Source: Telluria beijingensis (GTDB taxonomy: Bacteria; Pseudomonadota; Gammaproteobacteria; Burkholderiales; Burkholderiaceae_D). From it: DNA of 64,000 nucleotides. A model generated the notes under the pieces. The model saw only the letters and a program-made list of their open reading frames with translations, was not told the origin of the DNA and ran no database searches. The DNA lies in assembly GCF_030770395.1 (NCBI RefSeq), contig NZ_CP132480.1, forward strand, positions 226,153 to 290,152. Reading direction: 5' to 3'. Within the stretch, counting starts at the first letter, position 1; every line of letters begins with the position of its first letter. Shown piece by piece: positions 30,001 through 39,593 of this stretch. A program made the position numbers and the translations under genes.

Positions 30001-30404
30001 TAGTGCATGGCGCCGATGCCGGCGCCGACCAGCACGCCGCCCACCAGCAGGTGCGCCAGGCGCAGTTGCGGGCGCGAGATCAGGTTCAGCGCGATCCACG
30101 AGGCGCCGATGCTGGGCAGGGCCGACAGCAGCGTGATGCCGTGGTCGTAATGGACCGGCGTGCACAGGTTAAAGGCCAGCATGCCGATGAAGTGCATCGA
30201 CCAGACGCCGGCGCCCAGCGCCAGGCTGCCGGTACCGAGCACGATGGCGCGGTGCGCCGCATTGGTGCTGGCGCGGCCCGTGATCTGCAGGCCCATCCAG
30301 GAAGAAAAGATCGCCACCAGCAGCGACAGCACGACCAGGCGCGGCTCGTAGACGCCATAGGCCAGCATGGTCGGATCGGTGGGGGCGTTAAATAGTTGCA
30401 ACAT
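27048..30404 (-). CDS. MHYT-PAS-PAS hybrid histidine kinase with REC and HPt
   Basis: This 1118-residue inner-membrane hybrid kinase has about seven N-terminal membrane segments. They carry three MHYT-type motifs (SMHFIGM, AMHYAGM, GMHYTGM), proposed in the family to bind copper and sense oxygen, CO or NO. Two PAS domains follow (about 265-385 and 390-515). HisKA has SHEIRTPMN (H541), with HATPase boxes NLLDNAIKF, DTGIGI and GTGLGTTISKQL. The receiver has D823 (VALMDFQMPT), and a C-terminal HPt region has MLAHKARGAAANIG (H964). The whole relay is therefore in one chain. The gene overlaps the HD-GYP regulator by four bases. The start has a weak ribosome site; ATG at residue 13 is possible. Confidence 0.93.
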   Translation of the reverse strand: MLQLFNAPTDPTMLAYGVYEPRLVVLSLLVAIFSSWMGLQITGRASTNAAHRAIVLGTGSLALGAGVWSMHFIGMLAFNLCTPVHYDHGITLLSALPSIGASWIALNLISRPQLRLAHLLVGGVLVGAGIGAMHYAGMAGMRMRLDLYYDPAMFALSIVVAVVLATLALGVRHGLSRFESMTESRRLLIAAVVMGCAIAGMHYTGMAAARFAGEVDPLGLSGSNSDFLALSITVITVALSLGVVAANGLLRYRAMYLDLARSEAWMRALLTTTVDGVITVGRDGTITEFNASAERIFGWQRDEIVGRNIGELLTEQDRQAECSLLDVLRLGSLEGVNTSTETFGLRKDGSLLPVRGALGHARLGDQDLFVCFVTDISERRAMEQALQTSEQQFRSLIGNIPGIGYRSMLGGDWPMVFISDAVQLVTGYPASDFLGTPPRRVFGALIHAEDRVRVTKEIGAALREDRPFLVEYRLLHADGSVRWMWENGTAARDDAGEIQWLDGVILDITERRQMEEALRAAKDTAEQAAAARATFVANMSHEIRTPMNSILGFTDVLLDGELNVEQRRHLDTIRSAGRALLRLLNEILDTAKLEKGAVELEQNDYNLLSLIDELSSTLAANARAKGLHLDIQYDPALPTGLRGDELRMRQVLTNLLDNAIKFTAQGSVTLKVGAQGDQLCIAVTDTGIGIAPERLLAIFDPFTQADASMTRRFGGTGLGTTISKQLVELMGGRIWAESELGRGTTFHVRVPLVLARFAQQAPRVRSAAVLPPLRVLVADDVPQNLELMQLLMTRRGHTMTAVRDGAAVVELAADGEYDVALMDFQMPTMDGLAATRAIRANEERTGRSRLPVIAMTASVLQEHRTASVDAGMDGFASKPVDWFALSHEIARVLGLSNSAPDTQTGPSAPREVLNRRAGLHRWSNREDAYAEALEHFGRQYADLGQALRLHAAGGEHQHLRMLAHKARGAAANIGLELLADALAALEQAANAVPTDARQVANTLVVANNALDAALDALRAVAATPTPAPQGATVDLARARRAGGVLLEALRRGALNDGAMASLAAALAAHPAATRVTQVQSAISDFDFDLALEHLEAIMGQLGDAAEDETTDATDDSPA

Positions 30405-30640
30405 GAGTGAGGGTGGTCGGAGTAGTCACACTATCCGTAGGGAGTGACTGCGAAGTATGGCATTTTCCCTGATGGAAATGTTGTTGGCGCCTAGTATTGC
30501 TGGACGATTGGCGCGGTTTTGTAGCGCGCAAGCGACCATTTCTGTGCATTCGTTGCTGCTAAATCATGTACCCGCTGGTATGCTGGACTTATCCGGACGC
30601 TCCCTGCGCCGCGTCCGGCCCGGCCAGAAGAGGAGGTCGC

Positions 30641-31393
30641 ATGTCAAAAGGGCACGCCTGGATCGCCGCCGCGGCAGTCCTGTCCACGATATTTTGCGCA
30701 GGCGCGCTGCACGCGGCGCCGCAGCCGCAGCGGCAGCGGCACCTGTATCTCACCACCGAGACCTCGGCACCGTCCAGCATGCTCGTGGACGGCCGCGTGG
30801 CCGGCATCGCCACCGACAAGCTGCGCGGCGCGCTGGCGCGCACCGGGGTGTCCTACGAGATCGCACTGCTGCCCTGGCGGCGCGCCTATACGGCGGCCCT
30901 GCAGCAGCCTGACACCTGCGTGTATTCCACCACCCGCACGGCGGAGCGCGAGAGGCTGTTCAAGTGGGTCGGGCCGCTCGATTCGGCGCAATGGGTATTG
31001 ATGGGGCGCGCCGACCGCAAGCTGGCGCTCACCAGCCTGGAACAGGCGCGCGGCCTGCGCATCGGCACCTATCACGGCGATGCGCGCGACGCCTACCTGC
31101 GCAGCCTGGGCTTCGCCACCGATGCGGCGCCGAACGATTTCCTCAATCCCCAGAAACTGATGCAGGGCCGGATCGACCTGTGGGCCGCCAGCTGGCGCAG
31201 GGGCAGCACCGTGTTGCAGCGCAATGGTTGGGACAAGTACATCGTGCCGGTGCTGGCGTTCAGGAAGATCGAGGTCTACCTGGCTTGCAACCCGTCGGTG
31301 CCGGACGCGCTGGTGACGCGCCTGAACGCCGAACTCGGCGCGATGGCGCGCGACGGTAGCGCGCAGCGGATCGAGCGCGCCTACGCCGACTGA
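30641..31393 (+). CDS. Periplasmic solute-binding-like protein (SBP_bac_3 type)
   Basis: The product has 250 residues with a Sec signal peptide (MSKGHAWIAAAAVLSTIFCA, cut near LHAAP). The mature part resembles amino-acid ABC binding proteins of the family 3 fold: LYLTTETSAPSSML, GIATDKLRGALARTG, LPWRRAYTAAL and LRIGTYHGDARDAYL. The ATG follows a strong AGGAGG. No ABC permease or ATPase is nearby, so it may act as a sensor-type or orphan binding protein. The ligand is unknown. Its 3' end overlaps the convergent SPINDLY-type gene by 13 bases. Confidence 0.82.
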   Translation: MSKGHAWIAAAAVLSTIFCAGALHAAPQPQRQRHLYLTTETSAPSSMLVDGRVAGIATDKLRGALARTGVSYEIALLPWRRAYTAALQQPDTCVYSTTRTAERERLFKWVGPLDSAQWVLMGRADRKLALTSLEQARGLRIGTYHGDARDAYLRSLGFATDAAPNDFLNPQKLMQGRIDLWAASWRRGSTVLQRNGWDKYIVPVLAFRKIEVYLACNPSVPDALVTRLNAELGAMARDGSAQRIERAYAD

Positions 31394-33582
31394 GAGGATC
31401 GACGCGGCGCGGCCGGCGGCAGCGGCACCTCGACGCTCTCCGCAGGCAAGCCCTGGCACCAGCGCCGCCATATCAGGCGCAGCGCGTGCTCGACGCCGTC
31501 GGCGAGCCGGGTCATGGTGTCCGACGCGGGCAGCGGGTAGCGGCCGCGCAGCGAGGCGCGGATCGCGGCCAGCGCCGGCAGGTCGGCGCAGACGGCCACA
31601 CCCTTGGCGACGAAATCGTCGACATCGTGTGCGATGAACTGCGTCAGCCCGTGATGTTCGAGGACGCTGGCGCACTGTCGTCCCGGCGCGGTGCCGCCGG
31701 CCAGCGTCAGGGTCGGCACGCCCATCCAGCCGGCATGCAGGGTGGTGGTGCCGCCGGTATAGGGGAAGGTGTCGAGCGCGAAGTCGACCCGGTTGTGCAG
31801 CGCCAGGTAGTCGGCCATGCCGGCACGGGCATGGAGTTTGACGCGGTGCGCGGCAATGCCTTCGTGTTCCAGCATCGCGAGCAGCTGCTCGCGGCCGTGA
31901 TCGGGCATCCCGGCCACCAGCAGCCGCGCATCGGGCACGGCGCGCAGCAGCGCCGCCCAGGCTGCGATCACCTGGCTGTTGATCTTGCTGAGCCGGTTGA
32001 AGCTGCCGAACGTGACGTGGCCGTTTTCCAGGGCGGGCAGCGGGGCGACGTCGGGCGAGCCGACGTAGGGTGCGAACGGCGACGATAGCGGCAGTTGCAC
32101 CAGCTTCTCCGTGAACAGGTGGTCGAGCAGTCCGGGAGGCAGTAACTTGCGATCGGCAAAGTAGTAATCCATCGCGGCCAGGCCGGTGGTGCCGGGGTAG
32201 CCGATCCACGAGACCTGCAGCGGCGCCAGCCGGCGCGCGAATGCGGGCAGGCGGTTGAAGGAGGTGTGACCGGAGAGATCGACCAGGATGTCGATGCCGT
32301 CGGCCCGGACCTGCCGTTGCAGCGCGTCGTCGTCGAGCGCGTCGATATCGCGCCAATGGTCGAACAGGGGGTGCAGATCCTTGGTGGTCGCGTCGTGCAG
32401 GGTATGGTTGTAGTAGGCGTACAGCGCCAGGCCGGGGCGTCCCGCGAGCTGCTCGAAGACCGGTCCCATGAAGGACGCCACGGCGTGGCTGCGCAGGTCG
32501 CCCGAGACGAAGCCGACGCGCAGGCGGCGCTCCGGCTCGGGCGTATTGTCCCAGGGGGCGGGTGGTGCGGTGCGCCGCTCGATCCCCTGGGCATACCGGA
32601 GATGTTCGGCGAACAGCGCCTCGGGCGCGACCTGGTGCATTTCGCTGAGGCAGAACAGCATATTGCTGTGGGCGTCGGTATTGTCCGGGTTGCGTTCCAG
32701 CAGGCGTCGATAGACATCGACCGCCTCCGTTGTCCGGCTCTGGCACTGCAGCACCAGCGCCAGCGTGATGGTGGCCTTTTCATGCCGCGGCTCGAGCGCC
32801 AGCGCCGCGTTGGCGCTGGCATGCGCTTCCGGCAGCCGCTGCAATTCCGCCAGGGTGATGGCCAGGTGGTTGTGGGCATCGGCGTTGCTGGGCTCCAGCG
32901 AGAGCGCGTGCCGCAAGGCGTGTTCCGCCTCGTCGAGCCGGTTGGCGCGCATCAGGAGCATGCCCAGGTTGCTGAATGCTTCGGCATCGTCCTGGCCGAA
33001 CCTGGCCGCCATGGCCATCGCATGCATCGACTGGTTGGTGTCGCCCAGGCGGTGATGCACGCCGCCCAGCAGCTTCCAGCCGAAGGGGTGCTGGGGAAAG
33101 CGTTCGATCAGCCCACGCGCCGCCTCGCCCGCTTCTGACCAGCGCCCCTGCCCGAACAGGGCGGCGGCGGCGTCGATCGCGTCGGCATCGGGCGCGCCCG
33201 CGCTGGCCAGCAGCCGCTCGACGTCGTCGAGCGCCTGGCCTTGCAGGCCATTGGAACGGGCGAGTTCGAGCAGCTCGGCCGCGCTGTGGAACTGGCGTGC
33301 CTCGACCAGGGTTGCGAGATAGTCGAGCCAGTGGGCGTGTTCCCCGGCGTCGCCCTGCAGGGCGGCGGCGAAATGCGGGACCGCCGCCTCCAGGTCGCCG
33401 GCGTGGCGTGCCAGCAGGCCCAGCGCATGGTGGGCGGCGGCATGGCCGGGCTGGAGGTCGAGGACTGCCTGGTAGAGGGCCAGCGCCTGGTCCAGGTTGC
33501 CGGATTCGGCCTCGTGGTGGGCGGCTTGCAGGGCCTGGTCGACAATCTGGCGGATTTCGTCGCTGGGGGGAGGGGAGGTCAT
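31381..33582 (-). CDS. TPR protein with SPINDLY/OGT-type GT41 glycosyltransferase domain
   Basis: This 733-residue soluble protein has tetratricopeptide repeats over about residues 10-330. A GT41-like domain follows, showing RLRVGFVSGDLRSHAVASF, ILVDLSGHTSFNRLPAFARR, QVSWIGYPGTTGLAAMDY, VTFGSFNRLSKIN and LDTFPYTGGTTTLHAGWMGV. This is the bacterial counterpart of the O-linked GlcNAc transferases. The target may be a protein such as flagellin or an adhesin, but none is adjacent. Start is set at MTSPPPSDEIRQ; ATG at 33600 and TTG at 33618 are alternatives, none with a convincing ribosome site. Confidence 0.88.
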   Translation of the reverse strand: MTSPPPSDEIRQIVDQALQAAHHEAESGNLDQALALYQAVLDLQPGHAAAHHALGLLARHAGDLEAAVPHFAAALQGDAGEHAHWLDYLATLVEARQFHSAAELLELARSNGLQGQALDDVERLLASAGAPDADAIDAAAALFGQGRWSEAGEAARGLIERFPQHPFGWKLLGGVHHRLGDTNQSMHAMAMAARFGQDDAEAFSNLGMLLMRANRLDEAEHALRHALSLEPSNADAHNHLAITLAELQRLPEAHASANAALALEPRHEKATITLALVLQCQSRTTEAVDVYRRLLERNPDNTDAHSNMLFCLSEMHQVAPEALFAEHLRYAQGIERRTAPPAPWDNTPEPERRLRVGFVSGDLRSHAVASFMGPVFEQLAGRPGLALYAYYNHTLHDATTKDLHPLFDHWRDIDALDDDALQRQVRADGIDILVDLSGHTSFNRLPAFARRLAPLQVSWIGYPGTTGLAAMDYYFADRKLLPPGLLDHLFTEKLVQLPLSSPFAPYVGSPDVAPLPALENGHVTFGSFNRLSKINSQVIAAWAALLRAVPDARLLVAGMPDHGREQLLAMLEHEGIAAHRVKLHARAGMADYLALHNRVDFALDTFPYTGGTTTLHAGWMGVPTLTLAGGTAPGRQCASVLEHHGLTQFIAHDVDDFVAKGVAVCADLPALAAIRASLRGRYPLPASDTMTRLADGVEHALRLIWRRWCQGLPAESVEVPLPPAAPRRSSQSA

Positions 33583-33671
33583 GGTGGCACGATAGAGCAT
33601 GTGCGCGGGGAGGGTCAAGGTGGTTACCTGTGGCTGGCGCGGGCCGCGGCGTTGGCCGGGGGCTGGAAAGC

Positions 33672-33704
33672 AAAAAACCCGCTTCCTTCAAAGGATTGCG
33701 GGTT
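33672..33704 (-). terminator. Rho-independent terminator after tRNA-Leu
   Basis: On the minus strand AACCCGC pairs with GCGGGTT across a 15-base loop and is followed by a run of Ts (complement of A33672-33677). It lies 28 bases past the tRNA 3' end. Confidence 0.75.
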
Positions 33705-33731
33705 TCATTGTGCTGCAGGATGACTTGGGTT

Positions 33732-33816
33732 TGGTGCCTCCGGCCGGAATCGAACCGGCACGCCTTACGGCGCTTGATTTTGAGTCAAGTGCGTCTACCA
33801 ATTCCGCCACAGAGGC
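33732..33816 (-). tRNA. tRNA-Leu (anticodon CAA)
   Basis: The gene is 85 bases including an encoded CCA. The acceptor stem GCCTCTG/CGGAGGC pairs with one G-T. The D-arm (GGCGGAATTGGTAGACGC) has the leucine class II form, and the anticodon loop CTCAAAA gives CAA, flanked by CTTGA/TCAAG. A long variable arm (CGCCGTAAGGCG) and the T-arm GCCGGTTCGATTCCGGC follow. The CAA anticodon reads UUG codons. Confidence 0.96.
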
Positions 33817-33932
33817 CCAATAGCAGGCGCGCATCTTAGCACATGGTGCGCACAACTGACCAGTGCGAACGAGAAATTGGCGCGCAGCGCTAGCTAGCTG
33901 CCCCAAAGCAGCGTGATCGCCAGGCACGCGCC

Positions 33933-34400
33933 TCAGCGCCCAATCCGATGCTGCAATAACCGCAAACTTCCCACCGGCCCCACGATCTCCAGCACATGCT
34001 CGCGCACCGCGACATTGATCGCCCCCTCTTGCCCGCGCAACCATGGTCGCGGCCGGAAGTAACGAATACTGGTGCTGTCCGCAGCAAGACGCCGGTACCC
34101 CAGCGCCCCAAGCGCCTCGTCGAGCGTGCTGATCATGTAGTGGGCATCGAAGCGGGTGCGCATCTCGAAGCGCCCCGGGCCGAGCATGAAAACCGGCAGC
34201 ACGCCGCCCAGGATGGCCGGCAAAACCAGGTAGGCCAGCGGCGCATCGGGGTCGATCAGATGCAGCGCCAGCACTAGTAAGGGCAGGCCGCCCAGCAGGG
34301 TCAGCGCCCAAGGCAGCGACTGGCGCCAGGTGTCGATGCGGCGCAGGAAGCCCGGCCGCTCCCGGATGCGCACGATCTCTGAAAACGTCACACTTTTCAT
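33933..34400 (-). CDS. Hypothetical membrane protein
   Basis: This 155-residue protein has a basic N-terminus (residues 1-28), two adjacent membrane segments at about 30-50 and 55-76, and a soluble C-terminal half of about 75 residues. That layout resembles small bacterial proteins with a PH-like or unknown tail. I do not recognise a family. The ATG at 34398-34400 is preceded on the minus strand by GAGGAGAGATCACC, a good ribosome site. Codon use is like its neighbours. It stands alone between tRNA-Leu and the ArnT-like gene. Confidence 0.75.
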   Translation of the reverse strand: MKSVTFSEIVRIRERPGFLRRIDTWRQSLPWALTLLGGLPLLVLALHLIDPDAPLAYLVLPAILGGVLPVFMLGPGRFEMRTRFDAHYMISTLDEALGALGYRRLAADSTSIRYFRPRPWLRGQEGAINVAVREHVLEIVGPVGSLRLLQHRIGR

Positions 34401-34631
34401 GGTGATCTCTCCTCACGGCATCTTGTGCAACGGTCCTGTTGACGCCCTTTAATTGAACTGGCGCAACATCTATTCAACCCGGTGTTGATCCTCATCGACT
34501 CGAATATTGTGACGAGCTGCCCCGGGCCGGCGCTTGACTCCGCGCAAACACGCATTCTTTGCGAATAGGTTCTCATATTGGCAACACTAGCCGCGCACAG
34601 GTGAAATCGATATGCGCCAAACGCAGGAAGC

Positions 34632-34655
34632 AAAAAGGCCGCACTGTGTGCGGCC
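34632..34655 (-). terminator. Rho-independent terminator after the ArnT-like gene
   Basis: GGCCGCAC (minus strand) pairs with GTGCGGCC over a 3-base loop and is followed by TTTTT. It lies 16 bases past the stop of the upstream membrane-protein gene. Confidence 0.85.
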
Positions 34656-34671
34656 TGGTGATTGCGGGTGC

Positions 34672-36393
34672 TTACTGCGCGCGACGGAACAGCCTGAAGC
34701 GTTCGTCGCGGTCCGACGCGCGCCGGCCTTCCCATAGCGGAATCGCGTTGCGTACTCCCCATTTGCGCAGCAGCGCGCGGTCGTTGCGGTTGCGCATGCT
34801 GTCCTGCAGCAGCACGTAATCGCACTTGCCGCCGGCCAGCGTCACGAAGGGCAGGCGGCCATAGAAGGCCAGCGAGGCGCGCTGGGCCGGGCCGACATTG
34901 GTGTCGATGCAGTCGGTGTCTGCCGGCAGGCGCGCCGCGATCTGCTGGGCCACGCCGGCATAGCTCTTGCCGTAGTTGAGGTCGGGCAGGAACAGCGTCA
35001 TCAACAGCACCCACAGCAGGATCAGGCCGCCGGACGACAGCACCACGGCGCGCCACAGCACGGCCGGCTGGCGCGACAGGCGCCAGTGCACCAGCATCAC
35101 CCAGCCGACGCTGGCGGCGGCGGCGACCGTGAAGGTCACGATGCCGATTTCGGGCGTGAAGCCGGGCACCAGCTTGAGGGCGTTCTTGGCCAGCTGGGCC
35201 GGCCAGCCGGTCAGCTTGGCGATCCAGAACAGCCAGATGGTCGCGCCCAGCATGGTCAGCACCATCACCGAGAACCAGTCGATGGCGTTGATCGCGCCGC
35301 GCTTCATGGTCGGCAGGCCGAAGGCGGCCATCAGGGCCAGCGGTGGCAGCATCTTGAGGAAGTCGCTGTTCTCGGGCACCGGGTCGCACAGCAGTTGCAG
35401 CACGAGCGCCAGGAAGAAGAACACCGGCAGCACGATGTGCAGCATCTGCTGCTGGCGGCGCCAGGCCCAGGTCGCCCACAGGGCGAATGGCCAGGCCGGC
35501 CAGAAGAACCAGATGCCGATCCGGAAGAAAGTCTTGACCGCGACCCAGCCTGGCAGGCCGAACTGCTCGCCGTTCCAGGCCAGCCAGTCGGCGACCGGCG
35601 ACAGGCCGTACGGTTGCACGGCGACGGCGGGCAGGATCCAGACCAGGGTCAGCCCGAAGCCGACGCCGGCCGCCACCGCCAGGTGGCGCAGCGCCTGGCC
35701 GGCAGGCATGTCCAGGTAGCGGGTGCAGGCGAACAGGGCCACGATCAGCACCAGCGGCGGCAGGAAGCCCTGGGTGAGTGTCAGGGCGCCCAGGGCCAGG
35801 CCGACCAGCACGGCGTTGCGGATGCTCGCGTGCTCGACGTAGCGCACGGCGCGGTACAGGAAATACGCCAGCAGCGCGCCCTGCAGGGTCGCGGCCAGGG
35901 TCAGGTGGCTTTGCAGCAGCAGGCCCAGGCTGCCGAGGTAGATCAGGACGGCGGTGTCGCCCAGGGTGCGGCCGTAGTCGTTCGGCTCGGGCTGGCCGCC
36001 GAAGGCCAGGCGCAGCGGCTGGGCCTCGGCGCGTCGCCCGAGGTGGAAGGCGGTGTACCACAGCGACATCGTGCCCAGCACGAAGATGGCGATGGTCGAG
36101 ACGCGCGCGGCCAGCACGTCGCCCAGGATCCAGCCGAACAGCTTGATGCAGATGGCGCCCAGCCAGAAGGCCAGCGGGCCTTCGTCGACGCTGGCCAGGC
36201 CGGCGATGTTCGGGTACAGCCAGTCATCGAGGCCGCCATGCGCCATGGTCCACATGATGCCGAAGCTGCCTGAGTCTTCCTTCCACAGGTCGCGGCCGAT
36301 GATGCCGGGCAGGATGTACAGCATGCCCAGCGCAAGCAGGGCCCAGCGGGGCAGCGCCAGGGTGGCGGCGGCAGGAAGGCGGACTGGTTTCAT
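34672..36393 (-). CDS. ArnT-like GT-C glycosyltransferase, membrane protein
   Basis: This 573-residue polytopic protein has about eleven to twelve membrane segments and a C-terminal soluble part. After TM1 it has RDLWKEDSGSFGIMW, matching the acidic loop (catalytic Asp/Glu) of ArnT/PMT-family enzymes that transfer a sugar from a polyprenyl carrier. EGPLAFWLGAICIKLFG is also typical of the ArnT group. ArnT adds aminoarabinose to lipid A, but the substrate here is not shown because no other arn gene is present. The gene lies downstream of rpmE2 behind a terminator, so it needs its own promoter or read-through. Confidence 0.85.
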   Translation of the reverse strand: MKPVRLPAAATLALPRWALLALGMLYILPGIIGRDLWKEDSGSFGIMWTMAHGGLDDWLYPNIAGLASVDEGPLAFWLGAICIKLFGWILGDVLAARVSTIAIFVLGTMSLWYTAFHLGRRAEAQPLRLAFGGQPEPNDYGRTLGDTAVLIYLGSLGLLLQSHLTLAATLQGALLAYFLYRAVRYVEHASIRNAVLVGLALGALTLTQGFLPPLVLIVALFACTRYLDMPAGQALRHLAVAAGVGFGLTLVWILPAVAVQPYGLSPVADWLAWNGEQFGLPGWVAVKTFFRIGIWFFWPAWPFALWATWAWRRQQQMLHIVLPVFFFLALVLQLLCDPVPENSDFLKMLPPLALMAAFGLPTMKRGAINAIDWFSVMVLTMLGATIWLFWIAKLTGWPAQLAKNALKLVPGFTPEIGIVTFTVAAAASVGWVMLVHWRLSRQPAVLWRAVVLSSGGLILLWVLLMTLFLPDLNYGKSYAGVAQQIAARLPADTDCIDTNVGPAQRASLAFYGRLPFVTLAGGKCDYVLLQDSMRNRNDRALLRKWGVRNAIPLWEGRRASDRDERFRLFRRAQ

Positions 36394-36434
36394 CGATCGT
36401 CTGATGGGTAAATGAATCGCGTAGTATAGCTGCG

Positions 36435-36467
36435 AAAAAAAAGAAGCCGGGCAGGCCGGCTTCTTTT
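36435..36467. terminator. Bidirectional terminator between rpmE2 and the ArnT-like gene
   Basis: GAAGCCGG (36443-36450) pairs with CCGGCTTC (36456-36463) over a 5-base loop, flanked by eight As on the left and TTTT on the right. It should end rpmE2 transcripts on the minus strand, about 40 bases past the stop. Confidence 0.88.
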
Positions 36468-36504
36468 CGCGAAGCCCGCAGGCTTCGAGGATCTACTGCG
36501 GCAA

Positions 36505-36774
36505 TTAGCCGTTGGCGACCGAAGTCTTCGAGCCGACCGAACCGAACTTCTGGCGGAATTTCTCGACGCGACCAGCGGTGTCGACGATCTTGTGCTTGCC
36601 GGTGAAGAACGGGTGCGACTCAGCCGACACCTCGATCTTGACCAGTGGGTAGTCTTTACCTTCGTGGTTGATCGTTTCGCGGGTGTTGATGGTCGAACGG
36701 GTGATGAATTTGAAGTCGCACGACAGGTCGTGGAAGACGACTTCGCGGTAATCTGGATGGGTATCGGTCTTCAT
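36505..36774 (-). CDS. rpmE2: 50S ribosomal protein L31 type B
   Basis: This 89-residue ribosomal protein begins [20 protein letters not shown], the standard start of the long L31 form. It lacks the CxxC zinc pairs of type A L31, so it is the zinc-free paralogue usually made under zinc limitation. [20 protein letters not shown] is conserved. The frame is open 46 codons further upstream, but those residues match nothing and the family start is clear. Whether it is Zur-controlled is not evident from the sequence I can see. Confidence 0.96.
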   Translation of the reverse strand: MKTDTHPDYREVVFHDLSCDFKFITRSTINTRETINHEGKDYPLVKIEVSAESHPFFTGKHKIVDTAGRVEKFRQKFGSVGSKTSVANG

Positions 36775-36945
36775 GGTTCTGCTTTCTATTGAGTTGGTAG
36801 CCAAACAGCACTTCGTCGGTCGGACTGCTTCTTGACCCGATTGCCGATCACTTGCCAGGGTTGGACTGAACCGGAGATTATAGAGCGGTTTCGGGGGCGA
36901 GGCAATCGTCATGCCTGTGACGACGTTCTTTTGTTGGCATATGCC

Positions 36946-37049
36946 CGTCGTTCCCGCGGAGGCGGGAACCTAAGTTTGCTTGCGTATCAGCTGCGTTCGG
37001 TGCAGTCGGGTCGCTCGCCACTTGGATTCCCGCCTTCGCGGGAATGACG
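36946..37049. repeat. Inverted REP doublet (REPIN-like)
   Basis: CGTCGTTCCCGCGGAGGCGGGAA (from 36946) and its near-complement ending GAATGACG (37023-37049, with ATTCCCGCCTTCGCGGGAAT) each form a short hairpin. They face each other about 50 bases apart. This sequence class is a common dispersed palindrome in proteobacterial intergenic spaces. It lies in the 366-base gap between rpmE2 and rho, in which I see no gene. Confidence 0.75.
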
Positions 37050-37091
37050 GTTTTGAAGGCAACAATGTAGTGATGTGCGCCATGGGGAAAC

Positions 37092-37114
37092 AAAAAAAGC
37101 AGCCCGAAGGCTGC
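37092..37114 (-). terminator. Rho-independent terminator after rho
   Basis: On the minus strand GCAGCC-TTCG-GGCTGC forms a six-pair stem with a UUCG tetraloop, followed by seven Ts. It lies 29 bases past the rho stop codon. Confidence 0.88.
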
Positions 37115-37143
37115 CTCTGCATGCGTCAAGCATCGCGCGGCGA

Positions 37144-38406
<1,263 letters not shown>

Positions 38407-38543
38407 GTGTGTGGGTGACCCGTGACGGGTGAATATGGTAGGGGAGGGGACTGCGTGGGTTAATCAAGGCGGGAGGGTGGCTCCCGGCCGGTATTGGTGA
38501 CTGCGTAGCGGCGGCGCGGGCGCGCCGTCGCCGTTATCTTATC

Positions 38544-38870
38544 TCAGATATTGCTGTCGATGAAAGCGGTCAGCGGACCTTTTGCGACGGCGCCGACTTT
38601 CTGGGCTGCGACCTGGCCGTTCTTGAACAGGATCAGGGTCGGGATGCCGCGGATGCCGAACTGGGCCGGCACGGCCTGGTTCGCGTCGACGTCCATCTTG
38701 GCGATCGTGATCTTGCCGGCGTATTCCTTGGCCACTTCTTCCAGGATCGGGGCAATCATCTTGCAAGGACCGCACCACTCGGCCCAGAAATCGACCAGCA
38801 CCGGCTGCTCGGACTTGAGCACGTCGGCTTCGAAGGATGCATCGCTGATGTGTTTGATGTTTTCGCTCAT
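38544..38870 (-). CDS. trxA: Thioredoxin 1
   Basis: This 108-residue thioredoxin has the active site [13 protein letters not shown]. The rest matches Trx[14 protein letters not shown] beta strand, [22 protein letters not shown] (with the cis-Pro) and [16 protein letters not shown]. It reduces protein disulfides in the cytoplasm with electrons from thioredoxin reductase. It precedes rho on the same strand. Confidence 0.98.
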   Translation of the reverse strand: MSENIKHISDASFEADVLKSEQPVLVDFWAEWCGPCKMIAPILEEVAKEYAGKITIAKMDVDANQAVPAQFGIRGIPTLILFKNGQVAAQKVGAVAKGPLTAFIDSNI

Positions 38871-39100
38871 GGTTTCCTCAATGTGAGGTAAGAATCGTTA
38901 TTAACGCCTTGAGACAAGTCATGCGGAACGTCTCGACCGGCTACCGTGTTTACTTACTTGCCAAATATTGCAGCTACACAATGGTGGAGGCACTGTGTGC
39001 GTATTTCAATATTGGAAGAACGGCTAGAGGGTGTCAGGCGGGGAATGAGGCGAATAATACCCCATTTTTTTAAAAAGTGTTCAGCGGTTTGTACAAAAAC

Positions 39101-39502
39101 TCAACATTCCAGCGCATGGCGTAATTGCTCGGGCGAGAGCGGCTTGCGGAACGAGCCTACTACCCGCAATCCGAGCGCGCGCGCCAGTTCGGCGGCGGCC
39201 TCGCGCACCCCGTCTTCGAGGGCCGACAGCAGGATCACCCTGCCGGCGTAGCCGCGGCTGGCCGCGGCCTGCAGGAATTCGATGCCGTCCATTTCGGGCA
39301 GCACCAGGTCGCAGATCAGGACGTCGGGCATGGCCTCGCCGAGCCGGGACAGGGCCTGGCGCGCATCGAATTCGAGCAGGATCTCGACCGGGCCGCAGGC
39401 TTCCAGCATCGAGCGCATGACTTCGAGCAGCAGATGGTCGTCGTCGAGTACCAGCACGCGCAGTGGTGCGGAATGCGATTCGGCGGCGACGTCGGGCGGC
39501 AT
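39101..39502 (-). CDS. Stand-alone receiver-domain response regulator
   Basis: This 133-residue protein consists of one receiver domain: acidic pocket LVLDDDHLL, phospho-acceptor D65 (VLICDLVLPEMDG), LLSALE and the lysine in SFRKPL. There is no output domain, so it acts as a CheY-like or phosphorelay shuttle protein. No kinase is adjacent. The kinase that feeds it may be one of the three in this window or elsewhere. 230 bases upstream of it towards trxA hold no gene. Confidence 0.88.
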   Translation of the reverse strand: MPPDVAAESHSAPLRVLVLDDDHLLLEVMRSMLEACGPVEILLEFDARQALSRLGEAMPDVLICDLVLPEMDGIEFLQAAASRGYAGRVILLSALEDGVREAAAELARALGLRVVGSFRKPLSPEQLRHALEC

Positions 39503-39593
39503 GGGCGTAGTTTATCTGAAATGGGTAAAGACGGGTTGCAGCCATTATGGCGATAAACTGGCACGCCGGGTTGTCCGAATTAGTATTTATTTC

